Of a DNA stretch of 64,000 bases, positions 1 through 10,695 are shown piece by piece (positions within the stretch are counted from its first letter, which is position 1; each line of letters starts with the position of its first letter). The notes beneath the pieces were generated by a model that saw nothing but the letters and a program-made list of their open reading frames with translations, was not told where the DNA came from and made no database searches. A program made the position numbers and the translations under genes. The stretch is from Pyronema omphalodes. Its lineage: Eukaryota > Ascomycota > Pezizomycetes > Pezizales > Pyronemataceae. The stretch covers positions 1,087,967-1,151,966 of the forward strand of contig JAJJXM010000008.1 in NCBI GenBank assembly GCA_024516155.1, in the 5' to 3' direction.

Positions 1-102
1 GGGAGCATCGGCAGGGATCTCCACCGGCTCCACGGGCGCAACCGGATCAACCGGGTTCTCGGCAGGCTGCGCAACAGGCACAGTGTCGGCCTCAGCAGAC
101 AT
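1..102 (-). CDS. N-terminus of an unidentified host protein, cut by the window edge
   Basis: Read on the minus strand, an ATG at 102-100 opens a frame of 34 codons that runs off the left edge without a stop. The peptide starts MSAEADTVPVAQPAENP and continues as a Pro/Val/Ala/Glu-rich, probably disordered segment. Codons are GC-rich at third positions, unlike the AT-rich DNA to the right, which supports real coding. No domain is visible in this short stretch, so no function can be given. Its 5' flank faces the telomere. It is the only host gene I can support in the window. Confidence 0.6.
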   Translation of the reverse strand, partial: MSAEADTVPVAQPAENPVDPVAPVEPVEIPADAP

Positions 103-1075
103 GACGATTCTGGCTGATTAACGTGTCCCTTCAGCAATTTCCAGTCGCTATCGCAGGTTTTTCTGTCGATAAAATGCTGACAACTATCGGTTGTTACTGT
201 TGAATCCGTCTCTTCGCTTTCTAAACTTGATTCAATTCCGATGCTTCCTGTAATTCATCGGTGACCTTCGAAACAAGGGCTGGGATTCATTAGCTGGTTC
301 TGATTGGATGGTTTTTACCTCTGCTTCCTCTTTTGCCTCTGGATGTCTGAATTTCGGATTTTCACTGCTGCTGTTGATGCTTGTGCTTGTGCTCTTCGGA
401 TGCTCGAAATCGATACGTTCGCTTCAGCAAAGCTATGACAAAAAGTGATGAAGCTTCAGGGTCAGTCAGGGTCCGAGACTGAAGCGTTTGTCGTCTGTCG
501 CAGAGATGTGGTGAAGTAGAAGGGTTTGGGATTTCTCATTCCAAAAAATGATTCTGTATGGTATGTATGGCATGCATGATAGCTGAATCATATGGATACG
601 TCAACGACGCAGACTAAACTGAAGCCAATCAGGATTACTTATCTCAGAAGATGTGCGTGTCACCCTGGATGGAGGGTTATGTATCCTTTCACTGAATGCT
701 ACAACCGTATGCAGTTGGAATCTCTTTTACAATGTAGGGGACTACTATGGAATACACGACACAATACATGATACAGTGAGTGGACTGAAGTTACAATTCA
801 AGTTGCAATTGAAGTTTCAACTCAGATTGGAATTTCTATTCAGGATACGATGAACGTAAAGGACGCAAAGGACACAAAGAACGTGAAAACGATTCATGGC
901 TCGCGAACGGAAAATGTATCGTCCGCATAGCTCACGTGTACCTCTTTGTTGTTCGCTGGCTGTTCACCACGTCGACTTTGCTTGGCTCGCTGGCTTGAAT
1001 GGCTTGCTGCGTGCTGCGCTTATGTATGTACACTGTACTTCTTCTGCCTGGGCTGGCTAGGCGAACCAGTCAGTA
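103..1075. other. Intergenic 5' flank of the left-edge gene
   Basis: No open frame with protein character is seen. The first 400 bases hold T/C-rich stretches typical of fungal promoter and 5' UTR DNA for the minus-strand gene at 1-102. The rest is unremarkable. Confidence 0.4.
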
Positions 1076-1834
1076 GGTGGATGCAGCAAAAAGTCACTGG
1101 GGATCTCGTGCGTCTGATTTAGTGTGCGTTAGGGTGATTTTGTGCAATGCAGGCGGGTGCGTCAGTTCTATGAGTCTGGGAAATCAAGTGGATGCAGCAA
1201 AAGAACGTATTTGCGTATGCGCCGAGGCGCGGGGGTCTTGCATCAAAAAAAAAATTTCACCACCATACCGGCCCGATGTCTGACCGGATTCCGGTTGATT
1301 GTATCGTGCTTATCAACTTCGGTGCTCCTCTGTATATTTGTCGAGAGAAAAGGGCTCTCGGATGGGAACTGAAATTGGTTGACAGTACCTCACCACGCGA
1401 CGCTTGGCTTCCTCGCGGTGTTGCCGTCGCTGGTGGAGATGGAGAGCATTCCCCACCAGCGGACCCGCAAACGCTGCCGCAAAAGTAACCGTTGACGCGA
1501 AAAGAATAAAAAGATCCTCCTCGAGTTCAACATCCAATATCTCCACCATTTTAAATTTTGGTGGTGATGTTTTGTTTTGTTCGGTGGTGATGTTCTCCCA
1601 CTCCTCACGCGATTTCGTTAGAATTATGTGCAAGTTAAACCCAAAACGGGTAGCGTTGCATTATGTTCTGCGTTCCCCATACTAGCGTTTCGGGGTGTGT
1701 TATACACATGTACGGTAATAAACGTTGACCTTTTTTGGGACCGACAGCGCGTTTCTGCATGCTACTGCACAAAAGTACGCTAATGCGTGACTTTTCCGTG
1801 TAATTACCATGATTTTTCTGTTGCTGCATCCACC
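1076..1834. mobile_element. MITE-like element with TA target duplication and 14-bp terminal inverted repeats
   Basis: The left end GGTGGATGCAGCAA (1,076-1,089) is the exact reverse complement of the right end (1,821-1,834). Each end is flanked by TA (1,074-1,075 and 1,835-1,836), the target duplication of Tc1/mariner-type transposons. Weaker similarity continues inward: both ends have an AAAAGTCAC-like word. A third copy of the GGATGCAGCAAAA word lies at about 1,192. No transposase-sized frame is present in the 759 bp, so this is a non-autonomous element. Superfamily assignment rests only on the TA duplication. Confidence 0.6.
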
Positions 1835-1836
1835 TA

Positions 1837-2849
1837 GTGCCCTTGCGCCAGACGCCTACATATCGTGAATCGTCACCGAGCTTTCTACAGCCGGGGAGCT
1901 GCAGCTTTGATCCCGTTCCACGCGCTGCCTACATACGATGAATCCGGATGGTATGTAAAGGTAACTCAACAGATTCTTTGAGCTCTCTGAGTTCTTTAAG
2001 CTATGGTATAATGCGGAATGTTTGAATCTGCAATCTGGCATCGCGAAAAATTAGATTCATCAGATTCAGCAAACCCGGATGCTACATTAATACTCTATAC
2101 TTTATGCTCCGCCCTTCTTTGCTTATCTACGGGTAAATAACAAAATGGTTTGATATCGAATGAATTCAATGATCTGTTCCATGCAACGCGAAAGAAGTAA
2201 CAAATCATGAAGCCATATGTGGTGGTTGATGAAACACAGTATTAATTGGTCCACGTGGTTTTTTTGTGAAGATTCGCTACTGCTGCGGGTAGGGATTGGT
2301 TGCCGCGGTTAATGTACAAGGATGTGCATCTCTGTAACGGGAAATTTGGCACTGCGGGCACGGCGGCGGTTAGGTTAACCCTAATTAACGAAGGTGGAGC
2401 TACTGAGGCTACAGAATTCGCAGCTGGTGACGAGCGGGGAAGTGGTCAACGCCGGCGCTGGTTGATGGGAATATGGTAAAATAATGAGAATGAGGGCGTG
2501 ATAATTAGAGTTATATAGAGTCTTGAGATCCCGCGGGCTGGGGGCAGCATTGGAATAAAATGCTGGGTTGAGACGCGAGATGACTTCGGATGGGCGTTGA
2601 AATTACCTTGTCTTGTATGGAACAGGATGAGTTGTGGAGGTTGTGTTGATGTACTGGTGGATCGTTATACAATGTGCATGAATATCATCAACTCATTCGA
2701 CCGAAAAAAAAAAGGTTCTTTTATATACACATACAATAGATCCAAACATGTTCGAGTGTATGTCCCGTACGGACCTCGGCATCTCATTAAGAGGTCGGTT
2801 TCCCACCATAACGTTGACATTTACAGACTTACAGTATTATTTCAAAATC

Positions 2850-2883
<34 letters not shown>

Positions 2884-5800
2884 TGTATCAGCCTTATAGA
2901 GGCGTCACATGTCGCTCGCTTGCCTGTGTGTGCATGGCGGCGTGGTCTTGGGAGAAGATGTCTTACTACGTCTCAACTATCCGAGCTTCACTCAGTCTCA
3001 CTCCCAACACCCAATACAACCCAATCCAATAATTCCACTATCACTATTAAGCATTTCATAATCCTACGGGTTTGTCGATTAGTGAATGTTTTTTCGTTGC
3101 AGATTTAGCAATTTCATCTTATATATAGCTATCACATTCAAAGTATATCTGCATGCCAACCCGGTATGATAATCATCATTTCACCCTACCGATGACAGTA
3201 AGACTAAATTTAACCTGAACACCGGGAATAGCAATTTGAAGACCCCACAGTGTTAAGCAGGGAATGTATTCCACCTATGACTTTGTGTGGTGAAGATGTA
3301 GAGTAAAGCTGGAGAGAAAAACCATGCTTTATGATGCCGTGCCAGTAAACCAAAGTTGAAAGTTCCGCCTGATGCTTCATCGTCTCCACTCCATAATCCT
3401 AGTTTTTCTTTCCATTGGCCAGAAATGGATTTGGAACAGCGGTAATCACTCATATACGTATTTGAAATGAAAGATGACCCAGATTCTCACCATGCTACGG
3501 AGTTCGGGCCAGACCACCCAATCGTACAAACCAGTTCAAAATGACGACCAAAACGGACTGTACGGACTGTTCGAATATGAGAACTGTACCGCGGTCTAAA
3601 TAAGTTTACTGTCAGTAATATAAACTGGTTAAACTGCGAAAACCAGTTAACCAAATAAAAGGCTTGGCAAACTGGGTGAATCCTTTGAAACTGCGAAAAC
3701 TGATTTGTCCAGAGGAACTGTTTTATGAAAGGGCAACGAATATTCATTATTCAGTGCATATATAAAAAAATACCATACTCATTGGGCGGATACAAATTAC
3801 AACTGATACCCTCGATTGAAGCTCTTGGACCCATCAATGGCCTCCAGACTATCAGCCTGCATTGAATGGCAGTCCTATATAATGATCTGTTTGCATTCGG
3901 AAAAGAGCAACCCAGACTCGGCAATCATCGTGGAAACTGAGAGCATGCTCACCGCCATGTCGTAAAGGTTAGGGAACCTTCACCAGAAACTGGTAGATTA
4001 GGGAACGGTGCATGCCGAATTAACCGGCGTAAGGTAGTCCTTCTGATTGGACAGAACCTGCTGAATATTTAAGCTTTAATGAACTAGGCAGATGTTTCGT
4101 CTTCATCGGATCTCCACGGCCCCACTTTTGAGAATTACACATCTTCTGCCGGTAAGTATAACAATACAAATCCATCTTGGCGAAATAGTCATCTGGACTA
4201 ATTTTGATTGTATTCTACAGTGAAAGGCCCACACATTTTTACGTACATTCTGAAAAGGGGCTTGCAGATAACTCCTCTATCCCTTGGCTTCAAAATATCA
4301 CCTCGCATGTTGAACTTGAAATTGCACTATGTACGCCACGGTGTATATACATTACCATAATATTCGATTAAATATGTATACTGATTCATGATGATACATA
4401 AGCAGCTTAATTGGTAGCGATTACTTAGAGCCTGAGCGGATCCCCCGGTAAATCATGCATGATAAACGAGTTCGATGAGCCCCAACGCGATCTGACAACT
4501 GAATCAAAGAAGGGTAGTCAGGCTCCAGTAGATGCCTAATCAAAAATTGTATTTCTACAAGAGTGTCACCGTTTTGTATTGGAAGACTGTGATGCGCGGA
4601 ATCGGTTCATGCACATGCCACGAATATGTATAGATATATGCACCGGCTGTGGAAACCCTTAGCAGATAACAAGTGCCTCAGGGCTACATACCAACCTTTG
4701 AGGGCCCGATACACTGCAAGCGACCATTCCTGTTCTGAAGGCGGTCGCAAGACCCGAGGCAGTTACCGCAGGATCACATGCCCGCACACCGCGTCAAATC
4801 AGCGCCAGCAGCGGCCATGACTGGAAGCAATCGGCCTCTTTTGGAAATAAATAACCGCGCGATTAAACACTAAGCTCCACATTTCACGGCCTTCTTTCTC
4901 ACAATATCCGTTGATAAACAGAGGAGGACGGGTCCGAAAACGTATGATATTTTTATTTCATTTCTTTGATGCCCTATGGTACATGTCTGCCATACAAATT
5001 GCATATGTTATAACCATGCCCCACCAAACTTTTTATGCACCGGGTAGGTTATTCAAGGTTTAATCCATCACAGTTATAAAGCCAGAAGATATAACGGCCT
5101 GTTGCATAAAAACTCTCGGCATTCAGCAAATAGTCCCATCAATCGTAAATGATGTTAATTTAAACCGACCATACAAGGAGGCTTCGGTGAATTCTACATT
5201 GCATTCCATCAAATGGATGGAATGTCGCCCTGAGACAAAAACAAAAAAAAAAAAAAAATGGCCATGGGTTATCATATTAATTTTGCAATTCAAACGTGAC
5301 ATGAAATAAAACAAATCCTCATGATAATCATTTGCCTGCTCACCAAGCCGCACCTGTATTTTTTAACAAATATCGGTGCTCATTGCAAACAAAAAATCCC
5401 ACAGATTCTTGTATAGAAGTATATCAATTATTTTCCGTGAGTCATTTAGAACCACCTCATAGACAACTTTTACTTCCTCCGGCATTTCCCCTTTGATTTC
5501 GTCCGACATACAGCATTATCAGCTATGCAGGGTAAGAGTATAGGGAATGTGATCGCAACAGCTAGTTATATCCCTGGGTAGGTGAGCGCAGGGGAGCAGT
5601 GTAGGACTGGAATCGATGGAGAGTAGCTTGTATGGAAGAGCTGAGGTTGGCACGGAAGGAGAACCGGGAATTCCATTCCGGTGGAGTCCAGGAAGACGGA
5701 GGGTGGGGACACTATGGTATACTAGCTTGCATTTTAGCGCCTTTTCCACCTTGAAAATGTCCAGCCTAGTCCAGATTTTTCGCTGAAGACAGGCTTTCAG

Positions 5801-6328
5801 ATTCTCAACAGGCTCCCTATATCTTCAGCATTCGCTCAATTCCTGACGAATTCCCATCCCCAGTTCGCAGATGCAAACCCGCCATCTATTGAAAATACAC
5901 ACCATTGCAGGGTTTTATCGTTGAAGCTGTGAAATACTGATCAATGAGGTTTATAAGGCGAAATATTGACTGACAGAATAGAACAATGCTGATCGGTATA
6001 GGCTATTCCGAAAGGCTTCGGATCCTGATGACTTAGTGAGTTCTCATTCCTGTTTGACTTATCTCACAGAAATTGATGAAATTCCTTATTATCAATGATC
6101 TTTGTCTGTAAATCAAACTACAGTTATCTTGCAAGTTTATCTTGGAGTATAAACATTAACACCACTCAATAAACGTGCTAGACGATTTTGCAGTGTATGG
6201 GGGTATTACAGAATGCAAGGTGTGGAGTAAATAGTCACGTAAACAATGGAAGAAGAGATTGCAGACGATAACAAAAGAAATTGTAAACAATGACAAAACA
6301 AATTGTAAATGACTCGTGAATGGCAGCT
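1837..6328. other. Gene-poor AT-rich intergenic DNA
   Basis: No frame in this 4.5 kb has convincing protein character; all are short and AT-biased. It includes an uninterrupted run of A at 2,850-2,878 and a stretch at 3,490-3,750 with short internal repeats. Nothing else recognisable is seen. Confidence 0.4.
2850..2878. repeat. Homopolymer A run (29 bases)
   Basis: 29 consecutive A bases. It could be the 3' tail of an old retroposon, but there is no recognisable body to its left and no flanking duplication. Confidence 0.9.
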
Positions 6329-6527
6329 GTAAATAATAAATAAACAAATTGTAAATGACGTTTAAGTGAGTTGTAAATAAATTGTAAATGATGTTTAAGT
6401 GGGGTTGTAAATAAATTGTAAATGACGTTTAAGTGGGGTTGTAAATAAATTGTAAATGATGTTTAAGTGGGGTTATAAATAAATTGTAAACGACGTTTAA
6501 GTGGGGTTGTAAATAAAATGTAAACGA
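6329..6527. repeat. 34-bp tandem repeat, about 5.5 units
   Basis: The unit has the core TTGTAAATAAATTGTAAATG followed by a (T/C)GTTTAAGTGGGG part. Units differ mainly by T/C and G/A changes, and the first is the most diverged. Each unit itself carries two TGTAAAT words, which suggests growth from a shorter motif. Confidence 0.85.
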
Positions 6528-6785
6528 GGATTAAATAGGTTGTAAGAAATACCCAATAAGATTGTAAACAGGTAATAAACCTAGATTATGATTTGGTGGG
6601 GAAATTTCGAGATTTATACATGATTTATGCACCAATTTTATAACCATTTCATGAACCATAGGGTATGTATTACTTAATGGATGTATTCCATGTGATACAA
6701 GATGTGATTCTTTGATGTATTTCTTTGTGCATTTTGTTGGTGAAATGTGCATGATCATTCACGCGTTAATTCTCAGCGATGGGAG

Positions 6786-6857
6786 GGTATAGAAAAGGAG
6801 AGCAGGGGAGAGCAGAGGAGAGGAGCGGGAGGGATAATAATAATAATGATAATAATC
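6786..6857. repeat. Purine-rich GGAGAGCA stretch followed by AATAAT microsatellite
   Basis: GGAGAGCAGGGGAGAGCAG-type purine repeats run directly into about eight AAT/GAT triplets. Simple sequence only. Confidence 0.8.
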
Positions 6858-6959
6858 TTCTCATTTATGTTCCCAACCGATAGGTTATGACAATCGTAAC
6901 ATTACTATTACATTTCTTCTTTCTCCCAAATATTTCCTTTGCTCCTTGTAGGATAAGCG

Positions 6960-7131
6960 GGGCTACTCTTGACATATGCCAAGTGCCCTTTCACTACACA
7001 GAGTGACTACTCAACCTGAGCCGCCGGGTAAACCTCCCTTGAGGGCACACCCCGGTTACCAAGATATACCTATGGGAGCAACACGGGTGCGCAGTTGCAG
7101 GGAGTTATACCACTACACCACAGGGGCCGCC
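6960..7131 (-). mobile_element. tRNA-like, SINE-like stretch
   Basis: Read on the minus strand from 7,131, the sequence begins like a tRNA. It has a box A-like TGGTGTAGTGGTA about 10 bases in. A weak box B-like GTGTTGCTCCC follows about 40 bases later, matching 7 of 11 positions of the GGTTCGATCCC type. It does not fold into a clean tRNA and continues past the tRNA length into unrelated sequence. That is the layout of a tRNA-derived SINE head and body. No poly(A) tail or duplication was found, so the call is tentative. Confidence 0.35.
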
Positions 7132-8673
7132 ACAGGTGAGGGAGGGAAGAAGAGAGGTGAGAGAGGCGGGTTAAGAATGACGGATTGAGAGTGACAAGTG
7201 GGAAAAGAGCAAACAGGGCTCCCAAATGTAACGACAAAAATGAAAACCAGCAGGAATAATCGTGGTGGCAACAGGCCCAAGAAATGAAGTACGCTCTTGG
7301 GCGAATCCCAGCGAGACTCCAAGGTAGCAGCTAGAGCCTCGAAATTTATTTAGACTGTAGCATACGTCATAACCTTAAGGTTGGGAACGTTCAAGAGAAT
7401 CAAATCAAATCACACATGAATTTATGGATGTACACTTTGATTGATGAATGCATGCAATTCTGAGCTTTTTATTGGCGATTCAGAAATATGACTTTTCCTT
7501 ATACTTTATGTTTTATTAACGTTTTGCGGTTCTGTTGCCGTTTTGCTTTACTCCTTCTTCCTCCTACCTTTTTTCTCATTCCCTGGTTTTCACATCAAGT
7601 GATATCATCCCGACTCCTGCTTCCGGATATCTAACTAGCTATATAATCCCCCCTTCCTCTCCCCTTTCTCCTTTCCTTTCTTTCTCCTTCGGCGTTATAT
7701 GATGCAATATCTTTTGACATATATTTGAAATATTCTACCATATCATGCAGATCTTTGTTTTTTTTTGTTTCTCTTTCCTCCTTACATATCTTTGTGGGGC
7801 ACTTGTTTTTCCTTCTTATTTCTTACTATCAAATATTCGATTGGAGTATCTCCACTACCACAACTGGGAATCCGGAAGAAGCCGGGCTTCTCCGGTAAAA
7901 CTCAGATGAACTCTGTCTTTCGTCCTTTTTAATTTTTTTTTTAATTCTTTTACTAGGTATCTCTAGGTCGACTTCTATCTAGGTCTTATCCTCTCTAGGA
8001 ATCTGTCTTTTTGGAGGTATGTCGTTACATTGTTTGTTGTTCGGGAATCGGTAGAACAGGGCACCCTCCTCCGGTGTAAAGCCTAATGAAAGTTATCGAT
8101 CTTTTTGCTTTTAATTTTCTGATTATCCGCTTGGATAGCATGCGTTTTCTTTCCGTTAGTAATACTACGCCCTCCGTCTCTTTGATTTGAACATTCCCAA
8201 CCTTTGACACTCTCACCTCGACTTGTCCGTCTCTCCTCTTCTCTGACTTCACCCTCAACTTTGTATTGTTCTCTTCTCAGACTTCTCCCCTTCATCACGA
8301 TCCTTCTCGTACGCTCAGAACTGCTTCATTCTCGTCCTCAGATTCGACCAGTGTTCCACAGCTTATTATTCTCCTTCCTTCCAGGTTATTCTCCATGGCG
8401 GGTGCGTTACTGACCTGTGCGTGTATCCATTCTGCGCTGTCAATCTTGGTAGTAGAGATCATGGTAGTAAAGGGCTTTGGTTCCAACGGAAGAGTATAGT
8501 ATCCACCTGGAGTGGAGCGGGCTTGTCAATTATCAGTTCGCAGTGCTTCTGGTCTGCTTCATTCTGTTAGTCTCTATTTTTGTAGCCTTCTATAAATCTA
8601 GACGCTGGATTTCAACACTCATCACGTTGTGTTTGCTGTCACGACAAATCATGCTCGCTAAATATTTATCGTT
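7132..8673. other. Intergenic, pyrimidine-rich
   Basis: T/C-rich DNA, especially 7,540-7,720 and 8,160-8,400, with no convincing coding frame. It could be old promoter or UTR DNA. No gene is called. Confidence 0.35.
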
Positions 8674-8800
8674 GTCATAATTTCCCTCTGTCATAATTTC
8701 CCTCTGTCATAATTTCCCTCTGTCATAATTTCCCTCTGTCATAATTTCCCTCTGTCATGATTTCCCTCTGCCATAATTTCCCTCTATCATCAATTCCCTC
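8674..8800. repeat. 16-bp minisatellite, block 1 (8 units)
   Basis: Eight units of GTCATAATTTCCCTCT. The first five are identical and the last three carry single changes. It shares the TTCCCTCT core and the 16-bp period with the two blocks at 9.1-9.6 kb. Confidence 0.9.
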
Positions 8801-9143
8801 AACCTAGCGGGAGAGTGAAGTGGAGCGGTGAACAGGTGCACTTTCTGTCATTCTTCCCTCTTTTCGTCTCTATTTTCGTCGCCTGTTCAGTTAACATTTA
8901 TCACACTAAACATCAATTCCATCTGTCAACAACTCTCTCTGGCATAAATCTCCTTTGCAGCCATATTTTGGGTGCCCTAGGAGAAGGTGATTTGGTGTCT
9001 AATGGACAGGTGCACTACCTCCGTCATTCATCTCGATTCCTTTCTTCTTTTAATTCTCTATATTTGTAACCTATCAAATGTACACATATCAGTGGAACAT
9101 ATCTGCACAGTTCGTACCCTATCTTTAACACTCATCACGTTGG

Positions 9144-9252
9144 ACAACAATTCCCACTGACAACAATTCCCTCTGACAACAATTCCCTCTGACAACATTT
9201 CCCTGTGACAACAATTCCCTCTGACAACAATTCCCTCTGACAACATTTCCCA
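9144..9252. repeat. 16-bp minisatellite, block 2 (7 units)
   Basis: Units of ACAACAATTCCCTCTG with occasional T or G changes. Same period and ATTCCCTCT core as block 1, so both derive from one ancestral unit. Confidence 0.9.
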
Positions 9253-9288
9253 CAACTCTCTGACATTCTTTCTCTTGGATGTGACTAC

Positions 9289-9557
9289 CCTCTGGCAAAT
9301 ACTTCCCTTTAACATAAAGTCCCTCTTGCATAAATCCTCTCTTGCATACATCCCCTCTGGCATAAATCCCCTCTTGCATAGATCCCCTCTTGCATATATT
9401 CCCTCTTGCATAGATTCCCTCTTGCATAGATTCCCTCTTGCATAGATTCCCTCTTGCATAGATTCCCTCTTGCATAGATTCCCTCTTGCATAGATTCCCT
9501 GTTGCATAAACCCCCAGTTGCATAAACCCCCAGTTGCATAAATCCCCAGTTGCATAA
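9289..9557. repeat. 16-bp minisatellite, block 3 (about 17 units)
   Basis: The consensus is GCATAGATTCCCTCTT. Units are most uniform in the middle (9,396-9,500). At the right end they change to a GCATAAACCCCCAGTT variant. All three minus-strand frames are open because 16 is not a multiple of 3 and the unit has no stop. The resulting open frames are a by-product of the repeat, not genes. Confidence 0.9.
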
Positions 9558-10149
9558 ATTATAAATAAGAAAACCTCGCCGATTCCACGGTTCGAACACA
9601 AGACCTTTGAATGTCTAGGGTTAGTTCAGGACGGGTGTATTGCGAAACCTACAATATCAATATACCATTTTCACATCAGCCATTATGGCTTATTTCAATC
9701 CATGATTTGTGGTATATGACCTGCGGTGAAAATGCAGAGGGGTCGCTTCTTGGATAAATGTTGCCCGAACTTTGACAAAAGTTGTGAGAGAACAGCAGAT
9801 GGAGGTTCAATAATCAAATACCCATCTGGCGAAACATAGTTGTAGATGACAGAAGGAAAGATGAGCGATATAAGGAAGTAAAGCAAAACATCGATCCACG
9901 TACTGTACGACGTCTATCTGCGTCTGTCGATCAAGGAAACATATACAGTTTGAGACAAGAAATAAAATGCAACTGAAACCCATTCTTGCCGTAAATCACA
10001 GGCTACATAATCTGCACACCGGATTTCTATCACTTACATCTAATGACAGTACCCACCAGGTTGGTACCATATTTTCAACGTCGATTACTTTATGTCTGCT
10101 GTCATTACATAATTCATCTGTCAATTCGTGACACTTGTCCAGCATGGAC
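9558..10149. other. Intergenic, nothing recognised
   Basis: No coding frame, repeat or element end was recognised here. Confidence 0.4.
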
Positions 10150-10428
10150 CTTTTAGGACCGGGGGCAAGTGGGGGCGGTGAAGGTGGCAGGTGGAGGATA
10201 GGCGCCTTGGAAGGTGACAGGGCTAGTGGCCCGGGTGCTGGGATGGGTGACAACTTCTTCGAGGAGGTCGTTGATGGCATAATCCGGGGAATGATGCGGG
10301 GCGCTCAGAATGGCCATGGCGATCCGTTGGGTGAACGCTAGGGGGTCGGCACCCAGTGGTAATTGGTTTATAGCAGCAGCATTGGGTAAGTCTTGCCACT
10401 GACCTTCATTTATAAATTTGATATGCAT
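10150..10428 (-). pseudogene. Relic G: gag N-terminus related to family A
   Basis: From the ATG at 10,428-10,426 the minus strand reads MHIKFINEGQWQDLPNAAA. This aligns with the family-A Gag start MHIKLIDEGHWQQIVNAAA, and the similarity continues through PLAFTQRIAMAIL and the NDL motif before a Pro/Ser-rich segment that breaks down. It is a distant relative rather than a recent A copy. To its right lie a relic of the small upstream ORF and a family-A-like LTR/primer-site junction (TGACA then TTACGTTC, reading minus). No pol is left. Confidence 0.75.
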
Positions 10429-10600
10429 CTCGGTTGCGTGCAGGGAAGGAACTCTCGGACTGGATTGCGATGACGCTTGTTTCACCAATTGAGTAAAATA
10501 GAAGGGTCCATGAGACGACAAGGTGTTTGTGGCGCTCGGCTCTCCGGATGATTCTTTGGAGGTTGCCAGCAAGCGCCTTGGGATGCCTAGGGACTGGAGT
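10424..10600 (-). pseudogene. Relic G: upstream small ORF, frameshifted
   Basis: Just before relic gag, the frame that overlaps the gag ATG encodes IIRRAERHKHLVVSW and ends in RDAY. In family A the matching parts are TVRRAENNCYLVVRW and RQDAY. The upstream LGIPRR piece is now in another frame. This shows the small ORF is ancient in this lineage and not peculiar to one family. Confidence 0.6.
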
Positions 10601-10683
10601 AGGGTATCGCTTTGAGAGCTCATTTTGCGATAAAAGTCTGAGCAGAGCTAGTCCTGAATCGTGCGGCGGTTGCAGTAATTATT

Positions 10684-10695
10684 GGTTGAACGTAA
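10684..10695 (-). other. Relic G primer-binding-site region and LTR boundary
   Basis: Reading minus, an LTR end TGACA is followed by TTACGTTCAACC, the same layout as in family A (TGACA then TTACGTTCGATCG). The LTR of G must start at 10,696 and extend right, but its far end could not be located. Confidence 0.5.

Noticed and set aside
3253..3453. 66-codon minus frame with protein-like composition
   Set aside because: Too short, no neighbouring exons or splice signals, no recognisable motif. It could be a decayed fragment but is not supportable.
3487..3747. 86-codon minus frame
   Set aside because: Built from short internal repeats of CAGTT/GTACGGACTG type with low-complexity translation.
8674..9557. 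Regularly repeated short units resembling a CRISPR array
   Set aside because: Units are contiguous with no unique spacers, and the organism is a eukaryote.
9058..9601. Long overlapping minus-strand open frames with repeated YARG and CKRES units
   Set aside because: They are produced by a stop-free 16-bp minisatellite and are open in all three frames; no start context, composition or homology supports a gene.
10135..10341. Plus-strand Gly-rich frame
   Set aside because: It is the antisense shadow of the Pro-rich part of the relic G gag.
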